A stretch of DNA of 64,000 nt, from positions 9,416,646 through 9,480,645 of the forward strand of contig JALIRH010000018.1 of NCBI GenBank assembly GCA_023055505.1, in the 5' to 3' direction. Both the position numbers and the translations under genes were made by a program. The notes beneath the pieces are model-generated. The model did no database searches, was not told where the DNA came from, and worked only from the letters and a program-made list of their open reading frames with translations. Shown one piece after another: positions 62,567 through 64,000 of the stretch (the stretch's first letter is position 1; each line of letters opens with the position of its first letter). The DNA is from Callipepla californica brunnescens (Eukaryota > Chordata > Aves > Galliformes > Odontophoridae).

Positions 62567-63811
62567 GTGAGCCTCTATTTATTTACCATTCAGTTGATGC
62601 AAATTTTAGCCCTTTTTTTTTTTTTTTTTTTTTTAATAGCGAAACTGCTTGTTAAGCTTACTGTAGGGAGGCATTGTTAAGTTCACAGATTTATGATTTC
62701 GGGCATTGCCACTATGATTGCAGAATCTGACTTCTTGTGGAATAGACTGCAAATTTTTAAATACTAATTCTATTATTTCGCCTAAAACCCACTATCAAGC
62801 AGAAAGTTACCCATTAATGTATCTACGTTATCAGTATTCTTATTTTCAGTTGTCCATTTCCTGGGTTGCGTTCCAGAGAATGTGAGCCTAATGGTTATGA
62901 TGACGTGACTGTATCTTAATGGGAACACTGCTGGCAAAACATCCTAATTAAGAGGGCATGCACTGAGCTGAAGAAAAAAGATTTTAAGTGATGATCAGCC
63001 TGGTGTGAAATTATAAACTCCACTGTTGGTATCAAAATATCTAATTACAGTTTGGATCCAGAATAGCATTTGAAAATCTGTGGGACTGATCTGCAAAAGC
63101 TTTTTGCAAGACCTTTGGGAAAAAATGAAGAACAAGCAATTTTTAGCTTGCATTTTTATTTAATTAGTGCATTATTTAAATGTGAGGTATTATATAGTAT
63201 TTCATTTCTTTTTCTTTTATCTTTTCTTTAATTGTCATAAGTAGAAGATGTGTACTGTATGCCCCTGAAAGATTTAAGTATTTCACTTCACCTCAGTGTC
63301 GCTTTTGACAGTGGAAAAAAACCCAAAACACTAAGAACAGAACAATTTAATTGAAAAGAGAATAACAGGTTAGCCCAGTCTATTTAGGGAAAATTGAGGT
63401 ACAGGAACAAAACTTATATAAGAATTTGCAAGTCATTTAGATGATGCTCTTCACTCATTTCTAACTCTGACTACTGAGTTCTCTTGATTTAATCTGTCCT
63501 TGTCTGTGAAGCAATCTACATGTTTTAAGACTGTTTCTTCCTTTTGCCCTACAGCCTTCATACTGAGCAAGCAAACTTAAAAAGCAGAGTTTAATCTGTT
63601 CTCTCAATTGATGAGTTTTTAAATTAAAGCTCTTTGAAAGTTTTGCGCCCATCAGTACCACCCAGGAGAACTAGATGACAATTGTTTGGCACCACTTGCT
63701 GACTGATCAAGTCTTGAAAAGAGAGACAACTTTTCCACCCTTACTTAGAGTTCCCAAACAGAGGGAAAACAAATAAACAAGTAAACAGAAAGAAAACATT
63801 TACTATTTTGG
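62567..63811 (+). other. MID1: MID1 intron, no gene seen
   Basis: AT-rich intron with T22 at 62613-62634 shortly after the promoter-like segment. Nothing else was recognised. Confidence 0.6.
62613..62634. repeat. Poly-T tract, 22 bases
   Basis: An uninterrupted T run on the + strand, 46 bases after the donor-like site at 62566. Confidence 0.97.
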
Positions 63812-63960
63812 AATCATAGAATGGAGTGGACTGGAAGGGATCCCACAGTCTCTCTTGGCAATCCATGCCAGCGTTAGACTGGTGACAAAGAGCCACTCGG
63901 TCAACCATGTGGTCAACTTTTGTCCAGAAGGATCCCCATGGCCTGTTTTACAGGCTTCAG
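63812..63960 (-). mobile_element. CR1 LINE-like 3' end, antisense, diverged
   Basis: Begins 'gaatcatagaatggagtgg' and 'ctggaagggatcccac', the reverse complement of a CR1 terminus. The first 40 bases are convincing. The rest, to about 63960, is only loosely CR1-like and could be a distinct subfamily, running towards the window end. Confidence 0.65.
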
Positions 63961-64000
63961 GGTGAACAGCTCTTTTATTGAATGCAGTGTTTCCTTAAAG

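Overview
This is a vertebrate nuclear genomic window, almost certainly from a bird and most likely a galliform such as chicken. Two lines of evidence support that. At least seven interspersed fragments match the avian CR1 LINE, several with its short-period 3' tail and the phrase 'ggttggaaaggacct'. One internally deleted mariner-family element resembles the one I know from the chicken genome. Base composition is AT-rich and non-coding, with long poly-T tracts and AT microsatellites. There are no operons, CRISPR arrays, tRNAs or rRNAs.

The only gene I can support is MID1 (TRIM18, the Opitz-syndrome E3 ubiquitin ligase), on the + strand. Its first coding exon lies at 29354-30069, with the start codon at 29410 and a consensus donor (AAG|GTGAGT) after 30069. 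It encodes residues 1-220: the RING finger, B-box 1 and B-box 2, ending just before the coiled coil. The exon is GC- and CpG-rich inside AT-rich flanks. The coiled-coil, COS, FN3 and SPRY exons are not in this window and should lie to the right.

Layout: 1-29353 is upstream non-coding DNA, probably the 5' intron or alternative-promoter territory of MID1. It holds a 125-bp (TA)n repeat, three CR1 pieces, a CpG-enriched patch with a perfect 20-bp palindrome carrying two CACGTG E-boxes (12523-12542), and two GC-rich islets (about 18.2-18.7 kb and 27.6-28.2 kb). From 30070 to 64000 is MID1 intron. It holds CR1 copies, the mariner element (42632-43180), AT/CA-rich inverted repeats (34.4-34.65 kb and 53.75 kb), a pyrimidine-biased stretch (61.5-62.2 kb), and an LTR-like or promoter-like segment with inverted CCAAT, TATA-like box and splice donor (62.35-62.57 kb).

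I found no convincing new protein-coding system. The points most worth checking are the double E-box palindrome, the promoter-like segment at 62.4 kb, the near-identical inverted CR1 ends that flank the coding exon, the GC-rich islet with a well-placed Kozak ATG, and the strong bias for long poly-T over poly-A on the MID1 sense strand. Statements about family identity rest on memory of the families; no database search was run.
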